Made by a program: the position numbers and the translations under genes. The notes beneath the pieces were generated by a model. That model saw nothing but the letters and a program-made list of their open reading frames with translations, was not told the origin of the DNA and did no database searches. Of a stretch of DNA of 64,000 bases, positions 56,760-64,000 are shown piece after piece; position 1 is the stretch's first letter; each line of letters begins with the position of its first letter. This DNA is from Pseudooceanicola endophyticus (lineage in GTDB: Bacteria; Pseudomonadota; Alphaproteobacteria; Rhodobacterales; Rhodobacteraceae), in the NCBI RefSeq assembly GCF_018760365.1, contig NZ_JAHIAB010000001.1:451813-515812 (forward strand), written 5' to 3'.

Positions 56760-57455
56760 TCAGCTCTCCAGCTGCCGGCTCAGGATGGTCGAGAATTCGT
56801 CCGCGAAGGCTTCGTAGCCGCTGACGATCTGTTCGCTGTCCGAGGAAAGCTTGTTGTAGAAAATCACCGCCGGAATGGCCGCGACCAGGCCCAGCGCGGT
56901 GGCAAACAGCGCCTCCGCGATGCCCGGCGCCACGACGGCCAGGTTGGTGTTCTGCTGCTGGGCGATGCCGATGAAGGAATGCATGATCCCCCAGACCGTG
57001 CCGAACAGGCCCACGAAGGGCGCGGTCGAACCGACGGTGGCCAGCACCTGAAGCCCCGATTGCAGCGAATCCGATCCCTTGGCGATGGCCACGTCCATCG
57101 CCCGGTCGATACGCGCCTGCGCCCCCGGGATCAGCGCCCCGTCGGTGCGGTGCGAGCGACGCCATTCCGTCATGCCCGCCGAGAAGACGCGGCTGGCACG
57201 GCCACGGGGTTCCGGGCCGACCTCTTCGTAAAGTTCATCCAGCGGATCGCCCGACCAGAAGGCGCGATCGAACTGCGCGGCCTCGCGGCGCGCCGATTTG
57301 AAGGCGATGTGCTTCTGGATGATGATCGACCAGCTCCAGAAGGAAGCCAGCACGAGGATGATGATCACCAGCTTCACGGTAAGGGATGCATGGGCGAACA
57401 GCCCGAGCATGGAGAAATCGATCCCCTGCGCCGCTGCGAGCGTTTCTGATTCCAT
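56760..57455 (-). CDS. tolQ: TolQ, proton channel protein
   Basis: 231-aa ExbB/TolQ family protein with three transmembrane helices: LTVKLVIIILVLASFWSWSI near 25-44, ATVGSTAPFVGLFGTVWGIM near 140-159 and GIAEALFATALGLVAAIPAV near 178-197. It uses the proton motive force to energise TolA. The start at 57455 (MESETLAAAQG) follows AGAGAG; the longer frame is not family-like. First of the tolQRAB-pal-cpoB run. Confidence 0.95.
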   Translation of the reverse strand: MESETLAAAQGIDFSMLGLFAHASLTVKLVIIILVLASFWSWSIIIQKHIAFKSARREAAQFDRAFWSGDPLDELYEEVGPEPRGRASRVFSAGMTEWRRSHRTDGALIPGAQARIDRAMDVAIAKGSDSLQSGLQVLATVGSTAPFVGLFGTVWGIMHSFIGIAQQQNTNLAVVAPGIAEALFATALGLVAAIPAVIFYNKLSSDSEQIVSGYEAFADEFSTILSRQLES

Positions 57456-57580
57456 AGGTCTGCTCTCTATGCCTGTCTTGTGACGAGGACCGTCTCTTTG
57501 GCGGCCTGCTTGGCTTTTAAAATAGCGCATATCAAGGGCCGTGACCAATGATACGGCGTGAAACCGCGCAGGCTGACGGG

Positions 57581-57970
57581 TTAGTGAAGCTGCAGGCGCA
57601 GTTTGTGCGGAAGCCGCACCGGATGGCCCGTGTCCGAGAGCGTCACCAGCACCACGCGGGCGGTGAACAGCACCTCCGCGCCGCGCCGGACCTCCTGTTT
57701 CAGGGTCAGCCGGGCGCCGGTCACGGCTTCGGTCCGGGTCTCGACCGTCAGCTCGTCATCGAAGCGGCCGGGGGTCAGGAAGTCGATCTCCATCTGCCGC
57801 ACCGCGAAGGCCAGCCCCTCGTCACGCTTCATCGCGACCTGGTCGATGCCGAGGGATTTCACCCATTCAGAACGCGCGCGCTCGATGAATTTAAGGTAGT
57901 TGGCGTGGTAGACGATGCCGGCAAGATCCGTGTCCTCGTAGTAGACGCGGCAGGTGAAGATGTGGGCCAT
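57581..57970 (-). CDS. ybgC: Tol-Pal associated acyl-CoA thioesterase YbgC
   Basis: 129-aa hot-dog thioesterase of the tol-pal cluster. The active site YYEDTDLAGIVYHANYLKF (about 10-28) has the catalytic Asp in EDTD and the GIVYHANYL signature. It hydrolyses short acyl-CoA or acyl-ACP and is linked to phospholipid metabolism. Start at 57970 after GGAGACC. It lies 125 bp upstream of tolQ; that gap contains an AT-rich patch (GGCTTTTAAAATAGC) that may be a tolQ promoter. Confidence 0.94.
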   Translation of the reverse strand: MAHIFTCRVYYEDTDLAGIVYHANYLKFIERARSEWVKSLGIDQVAMKRDEGLAFAVRQMEIDFLTPGRFDDELTVETRTEAVTGARLTLKQEVRRGAEVLFTARVVLVTLSDTGHPVRLPHKLRLQLH

Positions 57971-58149
57971 CGGGGTCTCCGTTCTGTCCGGGGCGCACAG
58001 AGATGAACACCCCGCCCCGCCGGGCGCAAGGTGTCGGCCCGCCCCGGCCCGCGATATTGCCCGCCGGGCACGCATTTCGGCCCCGCGCCTCCCGTGCGAT
58101 CACGGGGCTGACACGGACTGAAACAGCGCCCACACGCGGCGGTTGCAAT

Positions 58150-58797
58150 TCAGTTGAAATACTGTCCGGCCCGCGCCATCAGCCGCAGCGACAGGGTCTC
58201 CTCTTCGGAGAAATCGGGCAGAACCGGGTCGTAGGCCGCACTTAGCAGCGCCGAGATGTCGGGCCGCAGCACGGTTTCGCCGCCCTCTCCCACCCGCGCC
58301 ATGGGCGAACGCTCGCGGAAGGCGCGCGGCGACCACAGCAGCATGGTCTTCACCATCTGCTCGATGCCAAGGTCCGTCGCCGGCATCGTCGCCAGCGGCC
58401 CGCGCATCCGCAGGAAGATGAAGGCGGCCCGGATCGAGTTGTCGCGCTCGAAGCGGAAGAAACGGTACTGGTCGGCCTGCGCGGCCTGCAGGCGGGGCAG
58501 CAGCTCGGGCAGCTCGGGGACCAGCTGGTCCATGTTCTCGACCTCGGAAAGCTCCTTCCAGTCGTTCAGGAAGAAGATCATCAGGTTCGCGCCCAGCTCC
58601 GGATCCATGTCCGACAGCTTGTGCCCGGCGGTCAGCACCACGGATTCGATGGCGCCCTTCAGCGGCGGCAGGGAGTCTTCGGAGACGCCGAAGATCACCG
58701 GCACGATGGGCCGGGACCAGCGCGCGAAGCGGAACCGCCCTTCCTCGTCGGTGAAAAGGCGGGTGATTTCGGCCATATCGGGCGCATGGCTGGTCAT
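58150..58797 (-). CDS. Conserved protein of unknown function between ruvB and ybgC
   Basis: 215-aa soluble protein, no signal peptide or membrane helix. Recognisable stretches are FRFARWSRPIVPVIFGV (about 23-39), VVLTAGHKLSDMDPELGANL (about 54-73), FFLNDWKELSEVENMDQLVP, ADQYRFFRFERDNSIRAAFI, FLRMRGPLATMPATDLG and MLLWSPRAF. I recall similar uncharacterised proteins in Rhodobacteraceae at the same place, but I know no named domain. GGAGGGGCC precedes the ATG at 58797. The position inside a DNA-repair/envelope block does not define its function. Confidence 0.8.
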   Translation of the reverse strand: MTSHAPDMAEITRLFTDEEGRFRFARWSRPIVPVIFGVSEDSLPPLKGAIESVVLTAGHKLSDMDPELGANLMIFFLNDWKELSEVENMDQLVPELPELLPRLQAAQADQYRFFRFERDNSIRAAFIFLRMRGPLATMPATDLGIEQMVKTMLLWSPRAFRERSPMARVGEGGETVLRPDISALLSAAYDPVLPDFSEEETLSLRLMARAGQYFN

Positions 58798-58900
58798 GGC
58801 TGGCCCCTCCTGCGGGCGGACGGTTGCGATCAGGACCCGTCCTTTTTCAACTCTGGGCCCGGATGGCAAGCCCCGGATGCCCGCCCGGCGGGCGCGGCGG

Positions 58901-59944
58901 TCACTCGCCGAAGAGGTCCGGCATCTCTCCGGGGCCCCGGCGCGGCGGATTGAGGCCAAGGTGATCCCAGGCCCGCTGGGTCAGCATCCGGCCCCGCGGC
59001 GTGCGCTGGATCAGGGTCTGTTGCAGCAGGTAGGGCTCGATCACCTCTTCCAGCGCGTCGCGGCTTTCCGAAAGCGCGGCGGCCATGGTCTCGATCCCCA
59101 CGGGGCCGCCGCCATAGCCTTCACCGATCAGCTGCATGTAGCGGCGGTCGGCGGAATCAAGGCCGATGGAATCGACGCCCAGTCGGGTCAGCGCATTGTC
59201 GGCCAGTTCCCGGGTGATCCGCCCGTCGCCCTCGACCACGGCGAAATCGACGACCCGGCGCAGCAGCCGCCCGGCGATCCGGGGCGTGCCCCGGGCGCGG
59301 CGGGCGATCTCCATCGCGCCCTCGGGATCGGCGGGCGCGCCCATCAGGCGGGCGTTGCGGGTGACGATCTCGTTCAGCTCCTCGACGGTGTAGAACTGCA
59401 ACCGGGTGGGGATGCCGAAGCGATCCCGCAGCGGCGTCGTCAGCAGGCCAAGCCGCGTGGTGGCGCCGACCAGGGTGAAGGGCTGAAGCTCGATCCGCAC
59501 GGTGCGCGCGGCGGGGCCTTCGCCGATCACCAGATCCAGCTCGAAATCCTCCATCGCCGGATAAAGCACTTCTTCCACGGCCGGGTTCAGGCGGTGGATC
59601 TCGTCGATGAAAAGGACATCGCGGGCCTCAAGATTGGTCAGGATCGCGGCCAGATCCCCGGCCTTGGCCAGCACCGGCCCGGAGGTCATGCGGAAGTTCA
59701 CCCCCAGCTCGCGCGCCATGATCTGCGCCAGCGTGGTCTTGCCGAGGCCCGGCGGGCCGTGGAACAGCGTGTGGTCCATCGCCTCTCCCCGCTGGCGGGC
59801 GGACTGGATGAAGACCTTGAGGTTGGCGCGCGCCTCGGCCTGGCCGATGAAGGCGTCTAGGACCTGCGGACGCAGGGCGCGGGTATCCTCGGCCACGTCC
59901 TCGGGAAGGGGATCGGGGCGAAGCGTCGGATCGGGGCTGGTCAT
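58901..59944 (-). CDS. ruvB: Holliday junction branch migration helicase RuvB
   Basis: 347-aa AAA+ motor. Walker A GPPGLGKT is at 63-70, the Walker B segment is [11 protein letters not shown], sensor I is [10 protein letters not shown] (about 155-164), and a winged-helix C-terminus ends the protein ([18 protein letters not shown]). With RuvA it migrates Holliday junctions for RuvC to cut. It lies 46 bp after ruvA. Confidence 0.97.
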   Translation of the reverse strand: MTSPDPTLRPDPLPEDVAEDTRALRPQVLDAFIGQAEARANLKVFIQSARQRGEAMDHTLFHGPPGLGKTTLAQIMARELGVNFRMTSGPVLAKAGDLAAILTNLEARDVLFIDEIHRLNPAVEEVLYPAMEDFELDLVIGEGPAARTVRIELQPFTLVGATTRLGLLTTPLRDRFGIPTRLQFYTVEELNEIVTRNARLMGAPADPEGAMEIARRARGTPRIAGRLLRRVVDFAVVEGDGRITRELADNALTRLGVDSIGLDSADRRYMQLIGEGYGGGPVGIETMAAALSESRDALEEVIEPYLLQQTLIQRTPRGRMLTQRAWDHLGLNPPRRGPGEMPDLFGE

Positions 59945-59990
59945 GGGGGGCTCCTTGGCGGGCCGGAAGTCTCAGGTAAGGATGCGCGGC

Positions 59991-60677
59991 CTAGTCCTTG
60001 GGGGCAAGCCTGCGCAGGGCGGCGCGGATCAGCGCCGAGGTATTGGCATCGGGCGTTTCGTCCAGCGCCTGGGCGACGGCCTGCATCGCCTCCGAGGGCT
60101 GGTAGCCGAGGTTGGTCAGCGCCGAAAGCGCATCGGCGCGCGCCGCCGCATCGATCTTGGGCCCGGGATCGGCCTTGGCACGGCTGTTGCGCACCGGGGC
60201 GGGCGCGGGGGTGGCCTCTTCGATCAGCGCATCCGGATCGGGGCGCGCGGCGGGCTGGGCGCCCATGGCCATGACAGTGGGGGCCTTGTCCTTCAGTTCG
60301 TTCACCACGCGCTGCGCGGTCTTCGGGCCGACGCCCTTCGCGGCCTTCACCGCGTTCCAGTCGCCAAGCGCGATGGCGCGCCCCACCCCGTCGGGGCCAA
60401 GCGCCGAAAGGATCGCCAGGGCGGCCTTCGCGCCGACCCCCTGCACGCTCAGCAGCAGGCGGTACCACTCTTTCTCTTCCAGGGTGGTGAAGCCGAAAAG
60501 CTGCAACAGGTCCTCGCGCACCAGCATGTCGGTATAAAGCGCCACCGCCTCTCCGGGGCCGGGCAGCACCGCCAGGGTCCGGTCGGAACAGTAGACCAGG
60601 TAGCCGACGCCCCGCACATCCACCAGGACGTGATCCAGAGCCTTGTAGTCGACCCGTCCGGAAATCTTGCCGATCAT
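59991..60677 (-). CDS. ruvA: Holliday junction DNA-binding protein RuvA
   Basis: 228-aa RuvA. The N-terminal OB fold ([20 protein letters not shown]) is followed by two helix-hairpin-helix motifs ([16 protein letters not shown] and [16 protein letters not shown]) and a flexible linker, and a C-terminal RuvB-contact domain ([20 protein letters not shown]). The ATG at 60677 overlaps the ruvC stop by 4 nt (ATGA). Confidence 0.97.
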   Translation of the reverse strand: MIGKISGRVDYKALDHVLVDVRGVGYLVYCSDRTLAVLPGPGEAVALYTDMLVREDLLQLFGFTTLEEKEWYRLLLSVQGVGAKAALAILSALGPDGVGRAIALGDWNAVKAAKGVGPKTAQRVVNELKDKAPTVMAMGAQPAARPDPDALIEEATPAPAPVRNSRAKADPGPKIDAAARADALSALTNLGYQPSEAMQAVAQALDETPDANTSALIRAALRRLAPKD

Positions 60678-61171
60678 GCGCTTCTCCGCATCGCGCGGGC
60701 CAGGCCCGAGCTTCTGTAATGGGCGTGGCACAGCGCCACCGCCAGGGCATCCGCCGCATCCGGCCCCGCCAGCTGCACGCCGGGCAGTTGCAGCTTCACC
60801 ATGTGCTGGACCTGATGCTTTTCCGCATGGCCGACGCCGACGACGGTCTTCTTGATCTTGTTGGGGGCATATTCGCCGACCTCAAGGCCGAACTGCGCCG
60901 GCACCAGCATGGCGATGCCGCGGGCCTGGCCCAGCTTCAGCGTGCCGGCGCCGTCGCGGTTGACGAAGACATGTTCGACAGCGGCCTCGTCGGGCGCATG
61001 GCTGCGCACCACCGACGTCAGCCCCTCGTGCAGGGCCAGCAGCCGCTGGGCCAGCCCGGTCCCCTCGCCATGGATGATGCCGTTTGCGACATGGGCGATC
61101 TTGTTGCCCTCGACGCGAATCACGCCCCATCCGAGGTTCTGAAGCCCCGGGTCGATCCCCAGAATTAGCAT
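60674..61171 (-). CDS. ruvC: Holliday junction resolvase RuvC
   Basis: 165-aa RNase H-fold endonuclease. Acidic catalytic residues D7 ([13 protein letters not shown]), E66 ([11 protein letters not shown]), and D138/D141 ([16 protein letters not shown]). Start at 61171 after GAGGGGCGGA; the longer frame upstream is not family-like. First gene of the ruvCAB set; no alphaproteobacterial LexA box (GTTC-N7-GTTC) was found upstream. Confidence 0.96.
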   Translation of the reverse strand: MLILGIDPGLQNLGWGVIRVEGNKIAHVANGIIHGEGTGLAQRLLALHEGLTSVVRSHAPDEAAVEHVFVNRDGAGTLKLGQARGIAMLVPAQFGLEVGEYAPNKIKKTVVGVGHAEKHQVQHMVKLQLPGVQLAGPDAADALAVALCHAHYRSSGLARAMRRSA

Positions 61172-61501
61172 TTTCCGCCCCTCGCACCTCTGTTTCGCCC
61201 CTTTTCGACCGGGGCTTTCCCCATGGCTAGCACGAAAGGGGAACATGCGCAAAGGGCGCCGCGCGGCAGATCCTGCCGCCGAATGACGTTTTCGCGGCAG
61301 AAAAGCGACGTCCGGCCTGTCGAAATCGACACCTTCCAAGAGAAAAATTCACCTGCTCTTCATTTTTTGACCAAAGCCGCAGAGCCATGCAATCGCCGCA
61401 TACATTCCATGCTGAAATGGTGATTGTTTGGGCGGTTTGAAAACTCTACCTGCGCTTCAGAACAACGGGCCTGTCCCGCTACGCCAATAAGGATAGAGAT
61501 C
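61172..61501. other. Divergent intergenic region, ruvC to DUF1127 gene
   Basis: 330 bp. It contains the ruvC ribosome binding site, a perfect hairpin GCGGCAG-ATC-CTGCCGC (61263-61279) and, from about 61310, an AT-richer stretch (including CATTTTTTGACC at 61361-61372) that should hold the DUF1127 promoter. Reading frames here (for example 61223-61423) lack a ribosome binding site or family resemblance. Nothing else recognised. Confidence 0.6.
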
Positions 61502-61699
61502 ATGAACAGCTACGACGCACGTCACAACTCCGCCCCCCACATGCCCGCCTTCGCATGGGCCATCACCCACCTGCTGACCGCCATCACCGACTGGAACGAC
61601 GCCCGCGCAACGCGCCGCGCCCTGTCGCGTCTGGATGACCGCGAGCTGGCCGACATCGGCCTGAACCGCGGTGACATCGAGGCCGTGGCCCGCCGCTAA
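61502..61699 (+). CDS. DUF1127 small protein
   Basis: 65-aa protein. A variable N-terminus (MNSYDARHNSAPHMPAFAWA) leads to the DUF1127 (YjiS-like) helix-turn-helix-shaped motif ALSRLDDRELADIGLNRGDI at residues about 41-60. In alphaproteobacteria, short DUF1127 proteins are often strongly and growth-phase- or stress-dependently expressed, and some act on sRNA or phosphate responses; the role of this one is unknown. AGGAT precedes the ATG at 61502, and a strong terminator follows. The codon use is highly biased, consistent with high expression. Confidence 0.88.
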   Translation: MNSYDARHNSAPHMPAFAWAITHLLTAITDWNDARATRRALSRLDDRELADIGLNRGDIEAVARR

Positions 61700-61743
61700 G
61701 ACTTTCGCCCGCGGCCAACCGCGGCTTCTGGCGAAGCGAGACA

Positions 61744-61771
61744 GGCGTCCCCGTTCGGGGGCGCCTTTTTC
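61744..61771 (+). terminator. Terminator after DUF1127 gene
   Basis: GGCGTCCCC (61744-61752) pairs with GGGGGCGCC (61757-61765; one wobble), 4-nt loop, followed by TTTTTC. Confidence 0.88.
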
Positions 61772-61810
61772 GTTTCCGGGGTCCCTGCCCCGCGCCCCCG
61801 GTCAGGACAT

Positions 61811-61843
61811 GAAAAAGCCGAGGTGCGGCGGCACCCCGGCTTT
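61811..61843 (-). terminator. Terminator after prmA
   Basis: AAAGCCG-A-GGTGC (61814-61826) and GCACC-C-CGGCTTT (61831-61843) form a 12-pair stem with one mismatch. On the minus strand it runs into TTTTTC. It begins 32 nt after the prmA stop. Confidence 0.8.
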
Positions 61844-61874
61844 CTGCTTTTCGCGCGTTTGCCGTTCCGGCGGA

Positions 61875-62750
61875 TCAGGCGGGCTTTTGCAACGTCAGCG
61901 TGGTCCATTCGCGGATCTGCTCCGCGTAATGCAGGGTCAGGCCCTGGGCCTCGTAGGCCTTGCGGACATCGTCGGCCTGCTCGTTCAGCAGACCCGACAG
62001 GATGGTGTAGCCGCCGGGCGCCAGGTGGGCGGCCACGTCGGGCGCCAGTGCGATCAGCGGCCCCATCAGGATGTTGGCGAAGATCAGCCCGTAGGGCGCG
62101 CCCGCGTTCAGGGCCGGGTGGTCAAAGCCGGTGGCCTCAAGGCAGGTGACGCGGCCCGCCATGTCGTTGGCGGCCAGGTTGGCAATGGCGACGTCCACCG
62201 CGACCGGATCGATGTCCGAAGCGATCGGCGTGCCCGGCCAGATCCGCGCGGCAGCCATCGCCAGAACGGCGGTGCCGCAGCCGATATCGGCGGTGCGGTC
62301 GGTGCTGAAGCCCTCGTTGTCCAGACGGTCCAGCGCCTTGAGGCAGCCCGAGGTGGTGCCGTGGTGGCCGGTGCCGAAGGCCATGGCGGCCTCGATCAGC
62401 AGCGGCACGACGCCTTCGGAGGGCACCTTGTCGGCATCATGGGAGCCATATAGGAAGAAGCGACCGGCCTCGACGGGGGCCAGTTCGCGCTTCACATGGG
62501 CAACCCAGTCGGTCTCGGGCAGCTCGGAGACGGCGAAGGGCTTGGCCTTGTGGATCTTGGCCAGCAGTTCGAGACCCGCGATATCGGGCTTCTCCTCGAA
62601 ATAGCCGCCGACCTCGTACAGGCCGGAGCCATCTTCCATCTCGAACACGCCGACGCCGGTGGGCTCGGGCAGCAGCTCTTCCATGGCGGCGCCAAGCGCC
62701 TCTGCGTCGGACTTGGTGGAAAGAGTGGTCAGGGCGGTCCAGGTGGCCAT
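61875..62750 (-). CDS. prmA: Ribosomal protein L11 methyltransferase
   Basis: 291-aa SAM-dependent methyltransferase modifying L11. It has an N-terminal substrate-recognition domain and a C-terminal Rossmann domain with AFGTGHHGTTSGCL (about 132-145), the SAM motif TADIGCGTAVLAMAA (about 161-175) and the NILMGPLIAL motif (about 221-230). Start at 62750 (MATWTALTTL) after GAGGACACC. Confidence 0.95.
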   Translation of the reverse strand: MATWTALTTLSTKSDAEALGAAMEELLPEPTGVGVFEMEDGSGLYEVGGYFEEKPDIAGLELLAKIHKAKPFAVSELPETDWVAHVKRELAPVEAGRFFLYGSHDADKVPSEGVVPLLIEAAMAFGTGHHGTTSGCLKALDRLDNEGFSTDRTADIGCGTAVLAMAAARIWPGTPIASDIDPVAVDVAIANLAANDMAGRVTCLEATGFDHPALNAGAPYGLIFANILMGPLIALAPDVAAHLAPGGYTILSGLLNEQADDVRKAYEAQGLTLHYAEQIREWTTLTLQKPA

Positions 62751-62850
62751 GGTGTCCTCGCGTTTCAGGTTGCAGCGGGGCGTAAGGCCTTCCCCCCGCC
62801 CCGTCAAGCGCAGCCCCTGTTTGCCGGTGTTTGCCGGGGGCAGCGGCGGC

Positions 62851-63129
62851 TCAGCTCTCCGTGTCGGAGATCTCGTAATCGCGGGTGATATCCGCCGTTA
62901 CCTCGGCCCAGCGCGAGGCGCCGGTGCGCGCCTGATGGGCGTCGAAGGCGGCGCGGTCGGTGAACTTCTCTTCGACCCGCCAGACCAGAGGATCGACCGT
63001 CGGCGTCACCTCGAAGGACAGGCAGCCGGGTTCGGCGCGGGTCAGGGCGGTATGTTCGGGCAGGTGGCGGTTCAGCCGGCCCACCGCCTCGGGGGTGGGG
63101 CAGATCAGGCGTCCGGACAGGCGGATCAT
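62851..63129 (-). CDS. ABM-fold (antibiotic biosynthesis monooxygenase-like) protein
   Basis: 92-aa dimeric ferredoxin-like alpha+beta protein of the ABM/YgiN type: MIRLSGRLICPTPE strand, the RAEPGCLSFEVTP strand pair, then VWRVEEKFTDRAAFDAHQAR and a terminal helix. Such proteins act on quinones, polyketides or heme, or are only binding proteins; the substrate is unknown. Encoded 10 bp after priA and before prmA on the same strand. Confidence 0.78.
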   Translation of the reverse strand: MIRLSGRLICPTPEAVGRLNRHLPEHTALTRAEPGCLSFEVTPTVDPLVWRVEEKFTDRAAFDAHQARTGASRWAEVTADITRDYEISDTES

Positions 63130-63139
63130 GAGGGCGCTC

Positions 63140-64000
63140 CTAGAAGAAGGTCTGGGGGTCGATGTCGATGGACAGGCGCAGGCCCCGGGGCAGGTTCACC
63201 CCGGCAACCCAGTCAGCCACCGCCCTTTGCAACATGACGCCCTTGGGCGCCTTGACCAGCATCCGCACCCGGTGCCAGCCGCGAATGCGCGCGATCGGCG
63301 CCTGGGCGGGCCCGTAGACCATGGCCCCGGCGGCCCGCAGCGGCCCGTCGGCACGCGCCAGCGCATTGCCCGCCGCCATGGCATCGCCCTCCCGCTCGGA
63401 GGACAGGATGATCCCTGCCATGCGTCCGAAGGGCGGCATCCCGGCCTGTTCGCGCGCCGCCGCCTCGGCATTCCAGAACTCTTCCTCATCGCCCGACAGG
63501 ATGGCGCGGATCACCGGGTGCTCGGGCTGGTAGGTCTGCATCAGGGCCTCGCCGGGCTTGTCGGCGCGCCCTGCCCGCCCCGCCACCTGCCGCATCAGCT
63601 GAAAGGTCTTTTCCGCCGCGCGCATGTCGGACCCGTGCAGCCCGAGGTCGGAGTCGATCACCCCCACCAGCGTCAGTAGCGGAAAGTTGTGCCCCTTGGC
63701 GACCAGCTGGGTACCGATGATAATGTCGGCGCCCCCCGTCGCAATCGTCTCGACCGCCTGTTTCAGCGCCCGGGCAGAGCTGAAAAGATCCGAGGACAGC
63801 GTGGCGATGCGGGCCTCGGGGAAGACCGCCTGCGCCTCTTCCGTCAGACGTTCCACCCCCGGACCGATGGCGGCCAGCTGGCCCTCGGCGCCGCAATGGG
63901 GGCAGACCTCGGGCACGGGTTCCTCGTGGCCGCACTGGTGGCAGACCAGGCGCTTCATGAAGCGGTGCTCGACCAGGCGGGCATCGCAATGTTCGCATTC
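63140..64000 (-). CDS. priA: Primosomal protein N' (PriA), C-terminal part
   Basis: Partial: it continues beyond the right edge. The visible 286 codons of the replication-restart helicase include the zinc-binding insertion (CEHCDARL, CHQCGHEEPVPEVCPHCG), helicase motif IV-VI regions (TATGGADIIIGTQLVAKGHN, RAAEKTFQLMRQVAGRAGRA) and the C-terminal domain ending DIDPQTFF. PriA reloads DnaB at stalled forks. The frame is open from 64000, so residues before the ATG at 63958 belong to the protein. Confidence 0.96.
   Translation of the reverse strand, partial: ECEHCDARLVEHRFMKRLVCHQCGHEEPVPEVCPHCGAEGQLAAIGPGVERLTEEAQAVFPEARIATLSSDLFSSARALKQAVETIATGGADIIIGTQLVAKGHNFPLLTLVGVIDSDLGLHGSDMRAAEKTFQLMRQVAGRAGRADKPGEALMQTYQPEHPVIRAILSGDEEEFWNAEAAAREQAGMPPFGRMAGIILSSEREGDAMAAGNALARADGPLRAAGAMVYGPAQAPIARIRGWHRVRMLVKAPKGVMLQRAVADWVAGVNLPRGLRLSIDIDPQTFF

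Noticed and set aside
58079-58108. Hairpins between ybgC and the unknown gene (CCCGTG-CGAT-CACGGG)
   Set aside because: Short, no T-run on the minus strand; not separable from chance in this GC-rich DNA.
61172-61300. LexA (SOS) box before ruvC
   Set aside because: I looked for GTTC-N7-GTTC on both strands; one GAAC half-site (61240) has no partner.
61223-61423. 66-codon frame in the ruvC/DUF1127 gap
   Set aside because: No ribosome binding site, no recognised motif, and it overlaps the region expected to hold promoters.

Overview
The window is a 64-kb piece of a GC-rich alphaproteobacterial chromosome. It is most likely from the Rhodobacterales (Rhodobacteraceae/Roseobacteraceae). The evidence is the family content and the gene order: ctaC-ctaB-small gene-ctaG-ctaE-SURF1-thrC-M16 peptidase, ruvCAB-ybgC-tolQRAB-pal-cpoB-tilS-ftsH, nadA-nadB-nadC, a choline/choline-O-sulfate module with betC, and CtrA-like TTAA-N7-TTAA sites. 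No replicon, species or strain can be named from the sequence alone. I saw no tRNA, rRNA, CRISPR array, insertion sequence, integrase or phage gene. Nearly everything is conserved chromosomal core, and the gene density is high.

Layout. 1-1311: end of an AGE-family sugar epimerase gene and a GntR/FCD regulator. 1327-4782 (minus): nadA-nadB-nadC, de novo NAD synthesis. 5106-13780: an osmolyte region with a hot-dog thioesterase, the choline ABC transporter choX-choW-choV (minus) and, divergently, betI-betC-betB-betA (plus). Together they import choline or choline-O-sulfate and make glycine betaine. 14007-20925 (plus): Nudix hydrolase, DUF1178 protein, SDR, lysC, ptsP (EI-Ntr) and a D-2-hydroxyacid dehydrogenase. 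21086-28085: apt and mtnP (purine/MTA salvage), a SulP transporter, a flavin reductase-like protein, two GNATs, an EcsC-like protein and an exported MBL-fold protein. 28085-34949 (minus): cytochrome c oxidase subunits II and III with assembly factors (ctaB, ctaG, SURF1, a 57-aa membrane protein), followed by thrC and an M16 peptidase. 35172-42112 (plus): tldD, dprA, topA and scoA-scoB.

42182-48530: a DHA2 drug exporter with a divergent MarR regulator, a ligase-associated helicase and PdeM nuclease pair, a tiny independent transcription unit encoding a 24-aa hydrophobic peptide, and a MOSC protein. 48669-61171 (minus): a long cell-envelope and DNA-repair block, read as ruvC-ruvA-ruvB, an uncharacterised gene, ybgC, tolQ-tolR-tolA-tolB-pal-cpoB, tilS, ftsH. 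61502-64000: a DUF1127 small protein, prmA, an ABM-fold protein and the 3' part of priA, which runs off the right edge.

Signals beyond the genes. (i) TTAA-N7-TTAA sites, each paired with a perfect GGTTAA-type palindrome, lie upstream of dprA and of the Nudix gene, suggesting CtrA control. (ii) At least six copies of a composite palindromic intergenic element are present; two copies about 97% identical lie in inverted orientation on either side of the EcsC-like gene. (iii) Clean dyads sit in the marR/MFS, betI/choX, nadA, thioesterase and ptsP promoter regions. (iv) Two small genes are easy to miss: the 57-aa one between ctaB and ctaG, and the 24-aa one at 47805. Starts were often moved inward from the longest reading frame on the basis of Shine-Dalgarno sequences, family N-termini and 1-4 nt overlaps with the upstream gene.
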